DNA from: CAIQQQ01 sp040399685
Lineage (GTDB): Bacteria; Pseudomonadota; Alphaproteobacteria; Acetobacterales; Acetobacteraceae
NCBI GenBank assembly: GCA_040399685.1
Contig: JBBART010000006.1
Span: 62,001-126,000, forward strand
Direction: 5' to 3'
Length of the DNA stretch: 64,000 nt
The notes below the pieces were generated by a model that was not told the DNA's origin, ran no database searches, and worked only from the letters and a program-made list of their open reading frames with translations. The position numbers were made by a program, and so were the translations under genes. Positions 10,428 to 18,657 of the stretch are shown here, one piece after another; position 1 is the first letter of the stretch, and every line of letters starts with the position of its first letter.

Positions 10428-10736
10428 ATGAACTCAGACATCACGCAATGTTGACCCCATACCGACAAATTAACGATTTTTAAATTTTTCCGAGAATACA
10501 AACCGCGACACTTGCAAATTGATTTAAGCATGTCCTCTCCGGGGAGAAAAGGTACCAGAAAAAATCAACCGGATTGCGACCTGTCGGATCTCTTGAGGAT
10601 ATTCTGGCATTGCGATAACGTAAACAATAGTGATAACGAGCATCCACAGCCTCCACACATTGCAGGAGCTGCTAGCTTCGAACCGCATTATACATCATGT
10701 TGCATCAGACTCTATACTGACAGACAGGACGACAAC
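10428..10736. promoter_or_regulatory. AT-rich divergent promoter region of the PKS cluster
   Basis: 309 bp between the ABC/PKS operon (left) and the ACP-amidotransferase pair (right), clearly more AT-rich than the coding DNA (for example the run around 10468-10490). It must hold both promoters. Two direct copies of GATAACG at 10614-10620 and 10632-10638, 18 bp apart, are the only repeat I see and could be operator half-sites. No convincing -35/-10 pair was identified. An open frame runs through this region into the ACP from 10512, but its composition does not look coding. Confidence 0.55.
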
Positions 10737-11009
10737 GTGAACGACGCGAGTTATAAACTTAAATTGCGCAACTTCATCGAGGAACGTTTCCTGTTGACCT
10801 TCGACGAAGAATTCCCTGAAAACAGCGACTTGTTTCGCGAGGGAGCCATGGATTCGTTTGGGTATGTGCAACTTCATCGTTTTATTGAGAACGAGTTTGG
10901 AATCACGTTCACCGAAATCGATCTATCGCAGGGCGTTCTGGTCAGCCTGACGCAAATTCAGGATTATGTGGGACGACGGCTCGGTCAATCGACCGCGACT
11001 GACATCTGA
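10737..11009 (+). CDS. stand-alone acyl carrier protein
   Basis: 90 residues from the GTG at 10737 (AGGAC a few bases upstream). The carrier fold is recognised by the phosphopantetheine site at Ser40 in EGAMDSFGYVQL and by its length. An upstream in-frame ATG at 10512 would add 75 residues rich in Cys, Asn and His with no carrier homology, so the GTG is preferred. The stop is 3 bases before the amidotransferase ATG, so the two are co-translated and very likely work together: the ACP would carry malonyl (or another dicarboxylate), which the AsnB-like enzyme amidates before transfer to the first KS. That role is inferred from known AMT/ACP pairs in glutarimide and related pathways. Confidence 0.85.
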   Translation: MNDASYKLKLRNFIEERFLLTFDEEFPENSDLFREGAMDSFGYVQLHRFIENEFGITFTEIDLSQGVLVSLTQIQDYVGRRLGQSTATDI

Positions 11010-11012
11010 ACC

Positions 11013-12995
11013 ATGTGCGGGATCGCCGGCTTCCTCGCCTCTGCGCATGATCCGTCTCGTTTCGTGCCGCAAATAGGCGGGATGCTTGCGCGTATTTCGC
11101 ATCGCGGGCCTGATGGCGCGGGGGCCGCGGTATACGATCAAGGCGCCATTGGCGCTGTTCGCCTCAGCATCGTCGATGTCGAGCACGGCGACCAACCGAT
11201 GTGCGATCCGTCCGGCCGTATGTGGATCGCCTATAACGGCGAGGTTTACAATCACGTCGAATTGCGACGCGCGCTGGAAGCGCGTGGCTGTGTTTTCCGC
11301 ACGCGCTGCGACACCGAAGTGGTGCTGCAAGCCTGGCTCACCTGGGGGCCGGAGTGCCTGGCGCGGCTGAACGGTGGCTTTGCCTTTGCCATTCTAGATA
11401 CGGTATCGGGGCAAATGGTGCTGGCGCGGGACCGCTTCGGCAAGCGCCCCCTGTTTTACACGCGCCATCAGGACAGTTTCCTGTTCGCATCGGAGATGAA
11501 AGCCTTCCTCGCCGTTCCGGATTTCCAGTTCCGACAAGACCCGGTGCAACTCGGCTCCATTCTCGCGCAATGGACCCCCTTGCCCACGCAAACCGGCTTC
11601 GAGGGCGTGGCAAGCCTGCCTCCAGGGAGTTGGATGGAAACCGGGCCGGCGGGAACCCAGATACGCCTCTACACACAGCTGCGCTTCGATGTGCCGCCCG
11701 AAACCGACGAAGCCCATGCGGTTGCCCGCATCCGTGACAGCGTTCATCAAAGCGTCGCGTTGCGGCTGCGCAGTGATGTCGAAGTTGGCGTTTATCTGAG
11801 TGGCGGGCTTGATTCCGCCATCGTGGCCAAGGCGGCCGCCAACGTGACGGGCACGCCACCCACCACCTTCTCCATCGCATTCGACGATCGTCGCCTCGAT
11901 GAAAGCGATGCCCAGACGGTGATGGCCCGCGCACTGGGCGGTCGCCATCACACTGTGCGCATCGCGCCAGGTGACATCGCCGCGGACTTCGCAACCGCCG
12001 TCTATCATGCTGAAATGCCAACTTTTCGCAGTGCCTTTGTGCCGATGTACCGCCTTGCGGCGTTAACGCGGGCGCACGGCATCAAGGTTATCCTGAGCGG
12101 CGAAGGGGCGGACGAGGCCTTTCTGGGCTATGACCTGTTCAAGGAAACACTGCTGCGCAAAGCCTGGGCGAGCCTGGATGACACAACGCGCCGAAGCCGT
12201 CTGGCATCCCTGTATCCGCATCTGGAGCATTATGGCGCCGACGATATGGTGGCCATCACGGGTTTGTACCAGCAATTCGCAACTGAACGCATGCCGGGTC
12301 TTTTCTCGCATGAGCTGCGGTTCCAGAACGGCAGGTTCGCCGCGCGATTGCTGCGCAAGGGCGCCGATCCGTTCGCGCCACTGCTGGCAAACGTGGCCGA
12401 TGATCCAGATTTCGCGGCGCTGGAACCAGTGCAGAAGGCGCAATGGCTGGAGTATCAGACGCTGCTGCCCGGCTATCTTCTCTCCACGCAAGGTGAGCGC
12501 ATGAGTCTTGCGCACGGGGTGGAGAACCGTTGCCCGTTCCTCGACCCTGGTGTTGTCGAAGCGGCTTTTGCGAGCAATCTGCGCTTTGACGACGGGTTCA
12601 CCGAGAAGCGCCTGCTGCGCAAGGCCTTCGCGGACGATCTTCCGCCGGAGATCGTGCAGCGGCGCAAATTTCCTTACCGCGCCCCCGATGCCGCCGCCTT
12701 TCGGGCAGGACGGCCAGATTGGCTCGAAACGGTGCTGTCCGAAGGCGAGTTGCGCAAGCTTCCGTTCCTGGATCACCGGTTCGCGTCCGCGCTTGCCAAC
12801 AAGGCGATGACGCGGCCGCTCGATCAGATCAGCACCAAGGAAGATCAGGCGTTTGTGTTCCTGCTCTCGATTGCGCTGCTGCACCGGAATTTCGTGATGC
12901 GCGAAACCGACACGCCAGCGATGCCACGGATGATGCTGCATGACCTGCGCCAGTCAGCGTCTCACTCCCAGGGGAATTTTGCGTCCCTGACATAG
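11013..12995 (+). CDS. asparagine synthetase-like glutamine amidotransferase (AsnB family)
   Basis: 660 residues. The N-terminal class II glutaminase domain (Cys2 in MCGIAGF, about residues 2-210) releases ammonia from glutamine. The synthetase domain has the ATP pyrophosphatase loop LSGGLDS near residue 262 and LSGEGADE downstream. Housekeeping AsnB makes asparagine, but paralogues in polyketide clusters amidate a carrier-bound carboxylate (malonamyl starter units of tetracyclines and glutarimides). The tight pairing with a free ACP and the location inside a trans-AT cluster favour the second role. The 3' end overlaps the convergent ECH gene by 34 bp. Confidence 0.92.
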   Translation: MCGIAGFLASAHDPSRFVPQIGGMLARISHRGPDGAGAAVYDQGAIGAVRLSIVDVEHGDQPMCDPSGRMWIAYNGEVYNHVELRRALEARGCVFRTRCDTEVVLQAWLTWGPECLARLNGGFAFAILDTVSGQMVLARDRFGKRPLFYTRHQDSFLFASEMKAFLAVPDFQFRQDPVQLGSILAQWTPLPTQTGFEGVASLPPGSWMETGPAGTQIRLYTQLRFDVPPETDEAHAVARIRDSVHQSVALRLRSDVEVGVYLSGGLDSAIVAKAAANVTGTPPTTFSIAFDDRRLDESDAQTVMARALGGRHHTVRIAPGDIAADFATAVYHAEMPTFRSAFVPMYRLAALTRAHGIKVILSGEGADEAFLGYDLFKETLLRKAWASLDDTTRRSRLASLYPHLEHYGADDMVAITGLYQQFATERMPGLFSHELRFQNGRFAARLLRKGADPFAPLLANVADDPDFAALEPVQKAQWLEYQTLLPGYLLSTQGERMSLAHGVENRCPFLDPGVVEAAFASNLRFDDGFTEKRLLRKAFADDLPPEIVQRRKFPYRAPDAAAFRAGRPDWLETVLSEGELRKLPFLDHRFASALANKAMTRPLDQISTKEDQAFVFLLSIALLHRNFVMRETDTPAMPRMMLHDLRQSASHSQGNFASLT

Positions 12996-13687
12996 CGGCC
13001 GATGCTCTCGCGCACCACCGGATCGGCAAACATCGCACGGTTGGCGGCAAGTGCTGCGTCGCGACTGCGGATAATGCTGTCATCCTGCACCGCACGGTGG
13101 GATTTGTAGCGCGCAATCGCGTCACGGCTGAGCCGGCGCAGGCGCACCAGATGCGTGCGCAGCAGCCCCTCCCCATCATCGGCGACCGCATCGGCCAGAC
13201 CAGAGGCCAATGCGTCGGCAGCATTGATCGCCGCACTGTTCAACGTCATGTAATGCGCCCGCTGCGCGCCCACACGCCGCGCGAGGAACGGCATGACGCA
13301 TGCGGGATGCAGGCCGAACAGCATTTCCGACAGGCTGAAACTGGCCATGCGGTTGGCCAACACAATATCGCAGCAGGCCGCAAGCCCCACACCGCCCGCA
13401 GTGACACGGCCAGATACAGCGGCCACCGACACGAACGGACCGTCGCTCAAGCGTTGCCACAAATCGTAGAGCGGGGCTGGATCATACGGCACGCCGTCGG
13501 TCGTGGCCTGCAAATCGCCGCCGACACAAAATGACTCAGCCGTTCCCTCCAGCACCAACACCGTGCCCATCGCCGCCTCGCACTGGTGCACCGCATCCGT
13601 GAGATCCGCGACCAACCTGGCGTTGATCTCCGGCTGGATCAGTTTCACCCGCCAGATCGTGCCGATTCGCCGCAGTTCGACACTCAT
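12962..13687 (-). CDS. enoyl-CoA hydratase-like ECH1 of beta-branching cassette
   Basis: 241 residues, crotonase fold. Oxyanion-hole segments CVGGDL and TAGGVGLAACCD are visible; the SLSEMLFGLHPACVMPF region and the C-terminal KFPWE ending resemble PksH-type ECH1 dehydratases rather than ECH2 decarboxylases. In beta-branching, ECH1 dehydrates the HMG-like adduct on the PKS carrier to a 3-methylglutaconyl species. The start overlaps the KS stop (ATGA, 13684-13687). It is the last gene of the P450-HMGS operon and converges on the amidotransferase gene. No ECH2 is seen in the window. Confidence 0.85.
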   Translation of the reverse strand: MSVELRRIGTIWRVKLIQPEINARLVADLTDAVHQCEAAMGTVLVLEGTAESFCVGGDLQATTDGVPYDPAPLYDLWQRLSDGPFVSVAAVSGRVTAGGVGLAACCDIVLANRMASFSLSEMLFGLHPACVMPFLARRVGAQRAHYMTLNSAAINAADALASGLADAVADDGEGLLRTHLVRLRRLSRDAIARYKSHRAVQDDSIIRSRDAALAANRAMFADPVVRESIGRYVRDAKFPWE

Positions 13688-14877
13688 GGCGCCTGCACCA
13701 GAATGGCGGTGTCAAAGCCCCCAAACCCGAAACTGAGCGACAGTGCGTGGCGGATTTCGCACGCCACCGCCTCGTCGCGAACGAAGCGGGGGCCGTCCAT
13801 CGGGTCGGCAAGGTTGCGCGTCGGATGCAACCGCCCGGCCCGCATCTGCAACAGGGTGGCTGCGAGCTCCAAGGCGCCAGCGGCCGCAATGCCATGGCCG
13901 ATCAGCGACTTGCTGGCATTGACCCATGCGTGGCCAAGGCCGGATGCCATGATTGCAGCCACTTCCGTCTCATCGCCCAAGGGCGTGCCGGTGCCATGTG
14001 CGTTGACATAGTCGATCCTGGTTGCCGCAACGCCGGCCCCTTGCAGCGCCAGTGCGATCACCCGACGTTCCCCGTCCAATGACGGCTCAGGCCCGCGATT
14101 GCCACTGGCGCGGTGGGCGCCACTGATCCGGCCATACCCCTCCCCCGTGCGCGAGACCACCAGCGCCGCGCACGCTTCGCCGAACACGAAACCGCGCCGC
14201 TGGCGATCGAACGGGCGGCAGGCATCGCCGGGGAGCATTTCGGGTTCCGCCAGAACACCCAGCGCCTGGAAGGCCCGCAATTCAACGGCTGATACATCCT
14301 GCAAGGCGCCAATGGCGATGCAGACATCAACGCGCCCGGACCGCACCGCCTCGGCCGCCTCCAACACCGCCACGGCACCGCTGGCCGAGGCGGCGCCGAC
14401 GGTCTGCGCGAGACCACGGATGGGAAACAGGCTCGTGAACAGGCCGCAAAGGTCGCTGTCGAACATCGTGTAGGCCAGATGCGGCGAAACCACGCGACGC
14501 CCCGCCGCGAAGGCGGAGTGCGCCTCCAGCGCGGCGCGGCCTTGCAGGTTGCTGCCGCCGACGATCAGGCCGATCCGCTCTGGATCGACATCATCCAGCC
14601 CCGCCTCGTGCCACGCCTCATGCAGCACGCTCGCACCAACCTGCCCCGTGAGACCGGTGATGCGGGCCACCCTCTGCGGCAGCACAGACGGCGGATCAGC
14701 CAGTTCGATACCAATGAATGGCGGCTGGCCGGACAGATTGGCGCGCCCCGGGCGGGACAGGAGGGTAAAAATATCCCGCCCTGACATCAGGCCGTCGAGC
14801 AGCGCCTGCTTGCCGTAGCCAAAGCCGGTGGCAACGCCGATGCCGGTGACGACAGGATCAGCCCGTTCGGCAGGCAT
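13684..14877 (-). CDS. decarboxylating ketosynthase (Cys-to-Ser) of beta-branching cassette
   Basis: 397 residues, thiolase-fold KS. The active-site Cys expected in the TACASG context is Ser164 here (VGAASASG), while the His motifs NAHGTGTPLG and SLIGHG are kept. This Cys-to-Ser change is the hallmark of the KS in HMGS cassettes (PksF type), which decarboxylates malonyl-ACP to acetyl-ACP instead of condensing. The ATG at 14877 is chosen because the reading frame upstream of it overlaps the ACP gene and has no KS similarity; the KS then overlaps the ACP gene by 20 bp. It supplies acetyl-ACP to the HMG-CoA synthase homologue. Confidence 0.9.
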   Translation of the reverse strand: MPAERADPVVTGIGVATGFGYGKQALLDGLMSGRDIFTLLSRPGRANLSGQPPFIGIELADPPSVLPQRVARITGLTGQVGASVLHEAWHEAGLDDVDPERIGLIVGGSNLQGRAALEAHSAFAAGRRVVSPHLAYTMFDSDLCGLFTSLFPIRGLAQTVGAASASGAVAVLEAAEAVRSGRVDVCIAIGALQDVSAVELRAFQALGVLAEPEMLPGDACRPFDRQRRGFVFGEACAALVVSRTGEGYGRISGAHRASGNRGPEPSLDGERRVIALALQGAGVAATRIDYVNAHGTGTPLGDETEVAAIMASGLGHAWVNASKSLIGHGIAAAGALELAATLLQMRAGRLHPTRNLADPMDGPRFVRDEAVACEIRHALSLSFGFGGFDTAILVQAP

Positions 14878-15100
14878 GCAGCATATCCGCCAGCTCGCCA
14901 AGATTGGCGGCGCCATGAAAGCGCGTGAGCGATGCGTCAACGTGGAGTTCTTCCATCGCCAACAGCAGCACCTCAAGACGGTCAACAGAGTCGATACCGA
15001 GCACGACCATGCTGTCCTCCCGTGCAATCGACCGCTCCGCGAGGTCCGGCTGGATGCCGCGCAGAACGTTGATCAAGACGTTGAAACAAGTATCGGACAA
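14858..15100 (-). CDS. donor acyl carrier protein of beta-branching cassette
   Basis: 80 residues from a TTG at 15100, preceded by GTGAGG. There is no ATG or GTG in frame between the HMGS stop (15129) and this point, and the length fits a cassette ACP. The phosphopantetheine Ser is in LGIDSVDRLEVL. It would be loaded with malonyl by the discrete AT, decarboxylated by the next KS, and used by the HMGS homologue as acetyl donor. A longer reading to 15223 would sit inside the HMGS gene. Confidence 0.85.
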   Translation of the reverse strand: MSDTCFNVLINVLRGIQPDLAERSIAREDSMVVLGIDSVDRLEVLLLAMEELHVDASLTRFHGAANLGELADMLHACRTG

Positions 15101-15128
15101 CGGCGCCTCACTGAGATGTCGCCGGGGA

Positions 15129-16367
15129 TCACACCCAACGGTATTGACGATGGTAGCCAACAATCTTTTCCAACACGAGCCGTGGCGAGGCGGAATCGGG
15201 CGCCAGGGCGGACAGATCCGCATCCGGCACGGTATCGCGCACCCCGAAGCGAAGCGCCTTGCCGCCCCTCAGCAGCGCCTCGTATTCCTCGATCGACAAA
15301 AGACGTCGCCGGTCAAGAACCGCGCCGATGCGCATCTCGGCAAGCAGCGCCTGCGCGCCGGCCGGCACGACGCCGCTGAAGAATTCCGAACAGCACCCAG
15401 AGCCATAGGAGAACATCCCAAGCCGTTGCCCATCCGCCCCTGCATCAATTGTTGATGCCAGAACCAGATACAGCGAGCCGCCCGCGATGTTGCCAACGCG
15501 CTGGCCATATTCCAGGCCCGGCATGACCCGCTGGTGAAAGTCAGCTTCGATAACCGCCGGTGTTGCCTTGGCAAATCTCCGCATCAAATGTCGGTGAGCG
15601 CCCTTCACCATGCCGCCGAACGGGGTGTGAAAGCACAGCCGGCCAAATGTCTTGTTCAGATCAGCACCTTCGACGCGACGGGCATAGTCGCGCCAGGAGC
15701 CTTCACAGCATTCCAGATAGGCCATCAACGAAAGATCCGCATCACCGGCCTCGGTGTCGGGACCAGGACGGCAGGTGTCCATCACCTCGTAGCCGTGATT
15801 GCCATAGGCACCGGCATCGAGGCGCAGCAGCGTCGGTTGGTCACCAATCAGCATCGCCACCGCGCCGGCGCCCGACGTCGGCTCAGAATAGGCCCATTCC
15901 TGAATCGCCCGTTCATCGGCCTGCGCAAAGCGCGAGATGTCGGTGCCGATCACCAAAGCCTTGGCGCCTGGAGAGGTGTTCGACAAAACGAAGTTCACCG
16001 CCATTTGCAGCCCGGCCGTGGCCGAGTAACAGGCCTGCTTGATCTCGAACAGCCGGCAGTTGCGCGGCAACCCCAGCAAATCCTGCACGTAGGTGCTGAT
16101 CGACTTACCAAAATCGATACCGGATTCCGTGCAGGTGATGACCATCTCGATCCGCGCCCGCACTGCGGGATCAAGCGCATCGATCAACGGCTTGGCTGCG
16201 GTGACCGCGAAGCTGACAGGGTCCTCGTTCGGCAAGGCCATGGTTTTTTCGCGCATCATCAGGTTTTCGGTGCGCAGTCGTTCCAGCCCCCGATGGTTGC
16301 ACAGGATGCCCACGTCGATCGTGGCGGCGCCGCCATAGACATTGAGCGCCTCAATGCCGACCATCAT
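15129..16367 (-). CDS. HMG-CoA synthase-like enzyme for polyketide beta-branching
   Basis: 412 residues. HMGS family residues are in place: Glu81 (CTESGID), Cys113 (IKQACYSATAG), and His in FHTPFGGMVKGAH. The enzyme adds acetyl from the donor ACP to a beta-keto carrier intermediate, the first step of installing a beta-methyl or related branch. The start is ATG 16367 (ATGATG), overlapping the P450 stop by ATGA; the upstream extension to 16427 belongs to the P450 frame overlap. Cotranscribed with donor ACP, KS and ECH1. Confidence 0.93.
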   Translation of the reverse strand: MMVGIEALNVYGGAATIDVGILCNHRGLERLRTENLMMREKTMALPNEDPVSFAVTAAKPLIDALDPAVRARIEMVITCTESGIDFGKSISTYVQDLLGLPRNCRLFEIKQACYSATAGLQMAVNFVLSNTSPGAKALVIGTDISRFAQADERAIQEWAYSEPTSGAGAVAMLIGDQPTLLRLDAGAYGNHGYEVMDTCRPGPDTEAGDADLSLMAYLECCEGSWRDYARRVEGADLNKTFGRLCFHTPFGGMVKGAHRHLMRRFAKATPAVIEADFHQRVMPGLEYGQRVGNIAGGSLYLVLASTIDAGADGQRLGMFSYGSGCCSEFFSGVVPAGAQALLAEMRIGAVLDRRRLLSIEEYEALLRGGKALRFGVRDTVPDADLSALAPDSASPRLVLEKIVGYHRQYRWV

Positions 16368-17599
16368 CGTGTCACCTGCACAGGCAAGGAGCCAAGGCCA
16401 CGGGCGTTCATCCGGTCCAGCCGCCATTCCGCCACGCCGTCGAGTTGCATCTGCCCGAACCGGTTCAGCAACAGATCAAAGGCGATCTGCGCCTCCAGTC
16501 GCGCCAGCGGCGCGCCAATGCAGAAATGAACCCCGCCACCAAAAGTGAAGTGGGGGTTCGGCCTGCGGGTGATGTCCAGTGCCTCAGGGCGCACAAAGCG
16601 CGCAGGATCGCGGTTGACGGCCCCGATGAGGCCGATCAACAGGCTGCCGGCCGGAACCGGGACGCCCTCCAGGTCAACATCTTCCAATGCCACCCGAAGC
16701 ACCATGTTGCCACCAGGCGAGACGCGCATGAATTCCTCGATGGCGGTGCGCATGAGACCGCGATCCGCACGCAGCCGCTGCAGTTCCTGCGGGTTTTCAA
16801 GCAGCAGCAGCAGGCCGTTGCCGATCAGCGTCACCGTCGTCTCATGGCCGGCAACCAGCATAGAGACGAGGTTCGTCAGCGTTTCTTCATCGTTGAGGCG
16901 GCGCTCATCCCATGCCGCGATCACGTGGTCGATCAGCCCGGTGCCCGGTGCCATGCGCCGGGCAGTCAAATGCTGTCGAAGATAGGTCTTGAACTCCATC
17001 AGCGCCGCAGCCGCGCAGTGCTTTTGGTGCTGCGACATCATGATGTCGCCGATCTTGATCAGCGCCGCGCTCCATGCCGCGATCTGGTCATCCATCTCGG
17101 CCGGCATCTCACACAGGTTGCGCAAAACGCGCAGCGGCAGCGGTGCTGCGAAGTCGGCGATCATGTCCACGGTGCCGGTGTCCGGCATATCCTGCAACAG
17201 CCGCGTTGCTTCGTCGGCAATCATCGGCGCAAGCCGCGCCATCATGGTGGGGTGGAATGCCGGCTCGTAAACGCCACGCATGCGGCCATGATCGGGCGGA
17301 TCGGCATTGATCATCTGCGGCGTGAACTCGGTGAACAGCGCATGGCCCGTCGGGTCCTGTTCGGCGGCACCGGGGCGATCCCAGCCATCGCGCCACTTGC
17401 GGGTGTCTCGCCCCATCTGCGGCATTTTCGCGATCTGGCTGAAGGCCTCGTGCCCCAACACGAAATAAATACCAGACGCCTGGTCCAGATGCACAGGCCC
17501 CGCGAGCTGCAGGCGGGCCAGAGTGGGATATGGGTCCTGCAGGAAAGCAAGATCTGTCAGTTGCCCCCACCAGTCGAACGCACTGAGATCCTGCATCAT
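16364..17599 (-). CDS. cytochrome P450, polyketide tailoring
   Basis: 411 residues, soluble bacterial class. Heme-binding motif FTFGGGVHFCIGAP with Cys near residue 360; I-helix AGHETTVT; ExxR-type region around LRVALEDVD upstream. It needs ferredoxin and reductase partners that are not encoded next to it. First gene of the operon continuing through HMGS, ACP, KS and ECH1, so it probably hydroxylates or epoxidises the polyketide. Two palindromes upstream (17670-17684 and 17721-17733) may control it. Confidence 0.93.
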   Translation of the reverse strand: MMQDLSAFDWWGQLTDLAFLQDPYPTLARLQLAGPVHLDQASGIYFVLGHEAFSQIAKMPQMGRDTRKWRDGWDRPGAAEQDPTGHALFTEFTPQMINADPPDHGRMRGVYEPAFHPTMMARLAPMIADEATRLLQDMPDTGTVDMIADFAAPLPLRVLRNLCEMPAEMDDQIAAWSAALIKIGDIMMSQHQKHCAAAALMEFKTYLRQHLTARRMAPGTGLIDHVIAAWDERRLNDEETLTNLVSMLVAGHETTVTLIGNGLLLLLENPQELQRLRADRGLMRTAIEEFMRVSPGGNMVLRVALEDVDLEGVPVPAGSLLIGLIGAVNRDPARFVRPEALDITRRPNPHFTFGGGVHFCIGAPLARLEAQIAFDLLLNRFGQMQLDGVAEWRLDRMNARGLGSLPVQVTR

Positions 17600-17669
17600 G
17601 GCATGCGCAATGAGACATGAGGCATGCAGGACAGTAGACGTGCCGCCAGATTCAAATCAAACCGTTTAT

Positions 17670-17684
17670 CTGATCTGAGATCAG
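17670..17684. promoter_or_regulatory. operator-like palindrome 1 upstream of P450 operon
   Basis: CTGATCTGAGATCAG is a perfect inverted repeat with 7-bp arms and a central G, 71 bp before the P450 start in the divergent region. Its core GATCTGAGATC matches the core of the second palindrome (GACCTGAGGTC) with a compensating change in both arms, which favours a shared protein-binding site. Confidence 0.5.
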
Positions 17685-17720
17685 GGCAACAAAATGCGAT
17701 TTCACGTTGCTTGATGCAAT

Positions 17721-17733
17721 GGACCTGAGGTCC
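17721..17733. promoter_or_regulatory. operator-like palindrome 2 upstream of P450 operon
   Basis: GGACCTGAGGTCC, perfect 6-bp arms around a central G, with its centre 50 bp (about five helical turns) from palindrome 1. A partial relative, CTGATCTGA, lies near 19408-19416 between the PPTase and thioesterase genes. Confidence 0.45.
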
Positions 17734-17850
17734 TGCTGACAATGGCGTGATATGACAGGTTGCAGTATGGGCCAAGCGACACCTCACCAATACGGGTTGG
17801 CTTTCCTTGCCAGCCTTATGCTGCGCAATCAAAATCAAGGCAAGCGACAC

Positions 17851-18657
17851 ATGCACCTGCTGGCGATCAGCGATCTTCATTTGGCCAGCCCGTCCAACCT
17901 CGATGCATTGCGTTCCCTGGGCTCGTTTCCCGAGGATTGGCTGATCGTCGCAGGCGATGTCGCAGAACAGCCAGACCGGCTGGAAGAAGGCCTGGCCCTG
18001 CTGGCCGCACGCTTTGCACGCGTGATATGGACGCCCGGAAATCACGATCTATGGACGGTCACTGGGCCAGACGGCGCCGGACCGTGCAAGTATGAGGCGC
18101 TGGTGGAGCGATTGCGCGCCCTCGACATCATCACGCCGGAGGACGAATACCCCGTCTGGAACGGGCCGGGCGGCCCCTGCATCGTGGCGCCCCTGTTCTT
18201 GTTGTATGACTACAGCTTTCGCCCGCCCGAGGTGGCGCTCTGCGACGTCGTGGCATGGGCCCAGGAAACGCGCTGCGTGTCGGCAGACGAGGCGCTGCTC
18301 AGTCCAGCCCCTTACCCGTCGGTGCGGGCGTGGAGTGCGAACCGGCTTCGGCTGAGCGAAGACAGGCTGGCAGCCCTGGATGGCAGGCCAACCATTCTCG
18401 TCAGCCACTATCCGTTGCGGCAGGATCTGGTTCGGATTCCGAGAATACCGCGCTTTTCGCCATGGTGCGGCAGCGTGGAGACAAATGATTGGCATCGCCG
18501 CTTCAATGCCCGCGTGGCGATCAGCGGGCACTTGCACGTGCGCCACACCGATTGGCGCGATAGCACCCGGTTTGAGGAAGTGTCGCTCGGCTATCCAGGG
18601 CAATGGGACCAGACGCGCGGCATTGCGGGCTATCTCAGGCAGATCCTGCCCGGTTAA
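17851..18657 (+). CDS. calcineurin-like metallophosphoesterase
   Basis: 268 residues from the ATG at 17851 (AAGG about 10 bases upstream); an in-frame start at 17752 would add 33 residues that do not fit the family. Metal-binding blocks: SDLHLAS at the N-terminus, AGDVAEQ, GNHDLW, SHYPL and SGHLHVRHTD. It hydrolyses phosphate esters with a dinuclear metal centre; the substrate is unknown. Divergent from the P450 operon and convergent with the PPTase, so it is embedded in the cluster, but a role in the polyketide pathway is not established. Confidence 0.85.
   Translation: MHLLAISDLHLASPSNLDALRSLGSFPEDWLIVAGDVAEQPDRLEEGLALLAARFARVIWTPGNHDLWTVTGPDGAGPCKYEALVERLRALDIITPEDEYPVWNGPGGPCIVAPLFLLYDYSFRPPEVALCDVVAWAQETRCVSADEALLSPAPYPSVRAWSANRLRLSEDRLAALDGRPTILVSHYPLRQDLVRIPRIPRFSPWCGSVETNDWHRRFNARVAISGHLHVRHTDWRDSTRFEEVSLGYPGQWDQTRGIAGYLRQILPG

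Noticed and set aside
10575..10600. LuxR-type lux box near ACCTGTC
   Set aside because: Only one half-site; no matching inverted half at the right spacing.
10512..10736. 75-residue N-terminal extension of the free ACP
   Set aside because: Runs through the AT-rich promoter region, with Cys/His/Asn-rich composition and no carrier features; the GTG at 10737 gives a normal ACP.
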